This document shows, in pieces, positions 60,054-64,000 of a stretch of 64,000 bases of DNA. The position numbers were made by a program, and so were the translations under genes. The notes below the pieces were generated by a model. It worked only from the letters and a program-made list of their open reading frames with translations, made no database searches and was not told the origin of the DNA. Source of the DNA: Aphis gossypii (lineage: Eukaryota; Arthropoda; Insecta; Hemiptera; Aphididae); assembly GCF_020184175.1 (NCBI RefSeq), contig NC_065531.1, positions 24,635,213 through 24,699,212 of the forward strand, given 5' to 3'. Within the stretch, counting starts at the first letter, position 1. The number at the start of each line of letters is the position of its first letter.

Positions 60054-60262
60054 CCCCCCCCCCCAACCCCCAAGGTAATCACATACAATAATATCGTTTG
60101 CCAATAACCAAAAAAAAAATTTTTTCATGAAGGTTAATATTACAAACGATATTTTGAATATAAATTTAAAAATTTAGCTATTGTTTATAAGGAATTGTGA
60201 CAGGGGGTTAAAATGACAGTCGGGGGCTTAATCATTCCCAAGTTCCTCTAAATACGCCTATG
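60054..60262. mobile_element. Fragment resembling a DNA-transposon end
   Basis: Read on the minus strand it starts CATAGGCGTATTTAGAGG, then has two G-rich stretches separated by AT-rich sequence, ending in a G11 run. CATAGGCGTA starts with G-rich tracts are seen at ends of hAT-like elements in insects. No coding part and no second end were found. Confidence 0.3.
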
Positions 60263-60621
60263 ATGAAAATCTAATTATCTTCAGGAAAATAACAATTTAA
60301 CATAATGTGACAGGCACATCTAATATTTACCAAATCCAGTGTGAATGTCGTGATGAAAACTATTATTTTATGTAAGTCTATAATAATGATTAATATAAAA
60401 ATATAAATAGAATACAGCATAAATAATATTACGGAAAAACGGACGTCACAAATAATCTAAAATTATTAAGAACAGTTTTGAAGCGAATAGAAATGTCAAA
60501 AACAAAAATAATAAAAATAATAATAACAACAAACGCGGTCGACAGGGATTCAAATAATTTATTAAACAATTGATCTTAAGGTCCGATGCCTTATGAAAAT
60601 ATAATCTCGATGTCACAAACA

Positions 60622-60645
60622 ATTATTATTATTATTATTATTATT
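60622..60645. repeat. (ATT)n microsatellite
   Basis: Eight or so trinucleotide units directly beyond the stop codon of the tentative minus-strand exon at 60646. Confidence 0.85.
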
Positions 60646-60695
60646 TTATGACTCGATGGATGATGACGCCATTCGGCGCACGAACATCACGTTCT
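60646..60695 (-). CDS. Possible last exon of a minus-strand gene
   Basis: On the minus strand the acceptor TAATCTTACAG precedes 60695. Two bases complete a codon, then NVMFVRRMASSSIES and TAA. The entry phase (two bases) fits the exon at 62683-62577, which leaves one base (G|AG, Glu). Together they would give a membrane segment followed by a short basic tail. Confidence 0.3.
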
Positions 60696-62576
60696 CTGTA
60701 AGATTAATAATGTACACATACAATATGTAGACATAAATATTATATATGTTTTCAACCCGAGTTCGTCACCAACTGCAGCGATAAGTTCGAGTCAGAAAAT
60801 AATTTCGTGTTTGCCAAACTGAGTAAACGTTTTATATATTTCGATTTATCATTTAATTCTAATACATATGATATAAATATTATATATATAACATATAATA
60901 TGAACAGAAAATACACGTGCAGTGTAGTATGAAAAGCTTAACAGATAATGTTGTCGTTGAGGTCCACGTATACATAATATGGAATAGTATAATATTTACT
61001 AGTGCATCAGTTCGAAGTTAAATAAATACACTATACAGTAAACATGTCGTTAGGTTATTTTGTTAAACGTTAAATTTAAAACTCAATAAACAATGAAATA
61101 GTTATTTGAAACAAAAATATTTTGTCTACATTATCGATTAACAAAAATGAATTTTCTTCTCGGACTTTAGGTTATTATTACTATTGTTATAGTCGACGAA
61201 AACAATGCTCGTGTGAAACTATCCAGAATATTATCTTAATTTAATTTCCCGAGACCGCACTCACTATCGATCCAATCCGACATAAATATAATCTAGACAT
61301 TTTTAATCTGGTAGTGTTCAAAATAATTTCGATCAGGAGTAAATTAATGTTTTGGTTCTACAATGATTTTTTTCTTTAGCTAGTCACTTTTTGTAGTAGA
61401 AAAATACTCAATATTCAATTTTGAGCGTAGTTTCTGGAAGGAAATTATATTTATTGGATCAATAGTAAAACATTTGTAGATCAACTTGATCAATAAATTG
61501 GAAAATAAAATAAAATGATTCTTAAAAGTTGTATATATTTACATAATAAATATATATTTACTTAATAATATAAAACTACATTATTTTAATATTTGTATAA
61601 TATACTAGTTTAAAAAGTTAAATTTAAATTTAGCGCAAACATGACGTGTCAAAATTTCAAAAATATAAACATTTTACTTTACTTAAAAAATATAATATTT
61701 TCATTTTTTATACATAAAGCTTGAAAATATAATAAAAAGTTTTTCAGAAACAGTAACTTAATATATTTACTACATAGGTATAGATATTGTTATGCTAATA
61801 CTATTACATGAGACATTAATTATAAAATTTTGCAATATATTATGGTAGCATTATTATACATTTAAATATAAATAATTTTAATTTAATCACATTAAGGTAT
61901 ATTATTATTTATGAATAATAATTATACTTTAAGATTTAAATTACCTAATGACTATTATAAATTCATGAAAAATTAATTTTTGGTAGTTTCGTACTCATAT
62001 AAATTACATGAATAATTATTACTTAAATGGGTACCTATTATGATAAATTATAAAAGTAGCATTTTAAATAAGTACTTATTTGTATAAATTTATTAAAACG
62101 TTATTGAATTTAATAATAGTTCGATTAAAATTTACTAAGGACACATATATTACTACTTATTTACTTATTTATATATTTTATGTTCAATTAATTTAATAAT
62201 GTATTTTAAAATTATTCATAATACATTTTTATTTTTTTTACAATCAAATATTCATTAACTTTCCGAAGTATTTAATTTTTTTAACTTCTATTTTAAGAAC
62301 CATTGTCTTATATTATAGCTCATAAATTGTCTTAGATTGTCTTAACATATTCGCTGTGATCAGGATGATTTTAAACATCTATGATCGTATTATGCTATAG
62401 GTTCACAAATCTATACATATTTATAAACGAAACCGTATTGCTATAATAATATCATAGATATAATAGTATTATAATATTTGTGTATTTTAATATTTTATAG
62501 TATTGTTGAGAAGTTATTGTTGTCTTGCGTCAGTTTACTGGAAATTTGTAAAGTTGGACGTTATGACAGTACTTAC
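60696..62576. other. AT-rich stretch, possible intron
   Basis: Would be the intron between the two tentative minus-strand exons. A CpG-richer piece lies at about 60.75-60.81 kb with an open minus-strand reading, but no donor fits. Nothing else is seen. Confidence 0.4.
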
Positions 62577-62683
62577 CATTAAGTTTCAGTACCGACGGTG
62601 GAAGGAAGAACGCCTGAAATCCGAAATAACCCAAGCAAATGGCACAAAGTAAATGTATAATGCAAAAGTGGAAGTTATGGATG
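62577..62683 (-). CDS. Possible minus-strand exon with a membrane segment
   Basis: The acceptor TTATACCTGCAG precedes 62683 and the donor CTTAATG|GTAAGT (consensus) follows. One base in, one base out, 35 codons. The peptide has a long hydrophobic stretch, FHFCIIHLLCAICLGYFGF, followed by QAFFLPPSVLKLN, which looks like a transmembrane helix with a short flank. An upstream acceptor would extend it by about 18 residues. A second frame is also open for most of its length, which lowers confidence. Product not recognised. Confidence 0.35.
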
Positions 62684-64000
62684 CTGCAGGTATAATCGTG
62701 TATATGTGTATATACAGTTGATGTGGTCGTGCCACTGTTAGGGTGCAAATCTACTAAAACATTATTATAATATATTTATATTGAATGTAAATATAATTAC
62801 ATTTTATCGTTTACATTTGTGATGACATCACTCCGGCGAAATAAGAAAGAAAAGTCCTCTCGGGATAAAAAGTTTGGAAAATCGGTTAACTTTTGTTTAG
62901 AAAAACCCTGGCCTCTGCTTTAGAATAATGTTATATGGGAAAAAACTGAAAAAAAACTCGCTTAAATATAATATTATCAAAAATATATTCACATATTATA
63001 TTTAACGGAATTCCGCGTTTGTGTAACGTTCTTCGGTTTATAATAAATGTGAAAGTGCTTATAATATTTAAAGGAATTTTATATTATAACATTTACAATT
63101 AAATTAGATAATAAATTAAAAAGTGATGTTTTCAGAACATAATATATTAATAAAATATTAACCTAATATTTTAACTCATTCATTAGATATATTATATTAT
63201 GTAAAGTGATTTGCCGAGGATTTGTTCTTTAATAATGAATTTATTCATAATTTTTCTTTTGAAATATTGTGACGAATACTAAGTCACCGTATTTTTAAAT
63301 ACTTACACGAGTATCATTTATGGAATATCCTATAATAGCTTCGTAATTTTTTTTTTCTAAACGAGGAATATTTTTTTCTGTATCTTTTTAAGCATATGTT
63401 TTTTTTTTTTGAAAATGTTGATAAATTCAAAAAAGTAGTTTCTGAGTTATAAAAATATTTAATATGTAGGAAAATAATTCTTCTTTCTGATTATTTATAA
63501 TATATTAAAAACATAAAAAAATACATCCATACAACTTACTAATCTACTATCTATAATCTATTTGATAAATTATAGTATGTAGAATGATGTAATGTCTATC
63601 TAAATTATAAAAAAAAACTATATATTTTCAAATTGTTTCAATCTTTAACAATTACTAAGGCTCAGATATTAATTTATAGGCACATTTATTAACATTTCTA
63701 AATGTGTAAATATATTTAAATAAAAAAATATATATATATGTGTAATAAAATGTACAATACTGGTTATCAAAATATTGTGTTAAAAATGGTGCATAGTAAT
63801 ATATAGTATGTAGGATGTAGGTATTATAATTTTTTAATAAACTATAATTATTAAAATCTTTAAAATGATTCATAATAATAAAGATAATATGAATTTATTT
63901 TACAGTTAAATACATGAGATAAGTGTTAAAAATAAACACTTCACAATAAATTAGTGTTGTGCTAGAATATAAAAAAAAAATTAGTTATATTAAAATATAG
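62684..64000. other. AT-rich end of window
   Basis: If the exon at 62683 is real, this is its upstream intron. A GC-richer piece at about 62.82-62.93 kb has no consistent exon. Nothing else is supported. Confidence 0.5.

Larger units (their letters stand above)
56510..60645. other. AT-rich stretch, few candidates
   Basis: Contains a possible terminal exon at 59773-59848 (+) and a C11 tract at 60054-60064 inside a transposon-like fragment. A frame at 57943-58140 has no splice support. Nothing else is seen. Confidence 0.5.

Noticed and set aside
1..64000. tRNA, rRNA, CRISPR, bacterial operons, telomeric TTAGG arrays
   Set aside because: None seen on reading both strands; direct repeats present are simple microsatellites.

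Overview
This is AT-rich animal nuclear DNA. Coding exons are short, GC-richer than their surroundings, bounded by GT...AG introns, and separated by introns of up to about 10 kb. The base composition, the frequent TACCTATT/AATATTATAATAT-type words and the degraded hAT transposase fragments fit an insect, most likely a hemipteran such as an aphid; that assignment is inference. There are no bacterial operons, CRISPR arrays, rRNA genes or recognisable tRNA genes.

Two genes can be reconstructed with confidence. The first is the 3' part of a plus-strand gene, with coding exons from 2736 to a stop codon split by the last intron (13955/14084-14085). All splice phases agree and it encodes the last 568 residues or so of a low-complexity protein. 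The tail has basic Arg/His/Ser tracts, one well-ordered acidic segment (4532-4618), a PPPPY motif and a His/Gln tract. I do not recognise the family, and the upstream part lies outside the window or in the unexplained first 2.7 kb. The second is a complete minus-strand gene in seven coding exons between 38615 and 15530. It encodes a 273-residue homologue of cilia- and flagella-associated protein 161 (CFAP161), an axonemal microtubule inner protein. The two genes are convergent, with stop codons about 1.4 kb apart and poly(A) signals between them.

Region by region: 1-2.7 kb shows no supported gene. 2.7-15.1 kb is the plus-strand gene. 15.5-38.6 kb is CFAP161, with intron 6 holding CpG-richer islands and short ORFs. 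38.6-40.0 kb is a head-to-head intergenic region in front of a tentative small plus-strand gene (40.05-43.17 kb). 41.7-42.3 and 48.3-48.8 kb hold decayed minus-strand hAT transposase sequence. 46.0-46.3 kb holds a hairpin next to an orphan open frame. 56.4 kb has a convincing isolated plus-strand internal exon. 60.6-62.7 kb has two phase-compatible minus-strand exon candidates, one with a membrane segment. The rest is AT-rich intronic or intergenic sequence with microsatellites.

I did not find a clearly new molecular system. The items most worth checking are the unidentified plus-strand tail with its split stop codon and open downstream frame, the tentative gene divergent from CFAP161, and the isolated exons at 56.4 and 60.6-62.7 kb.
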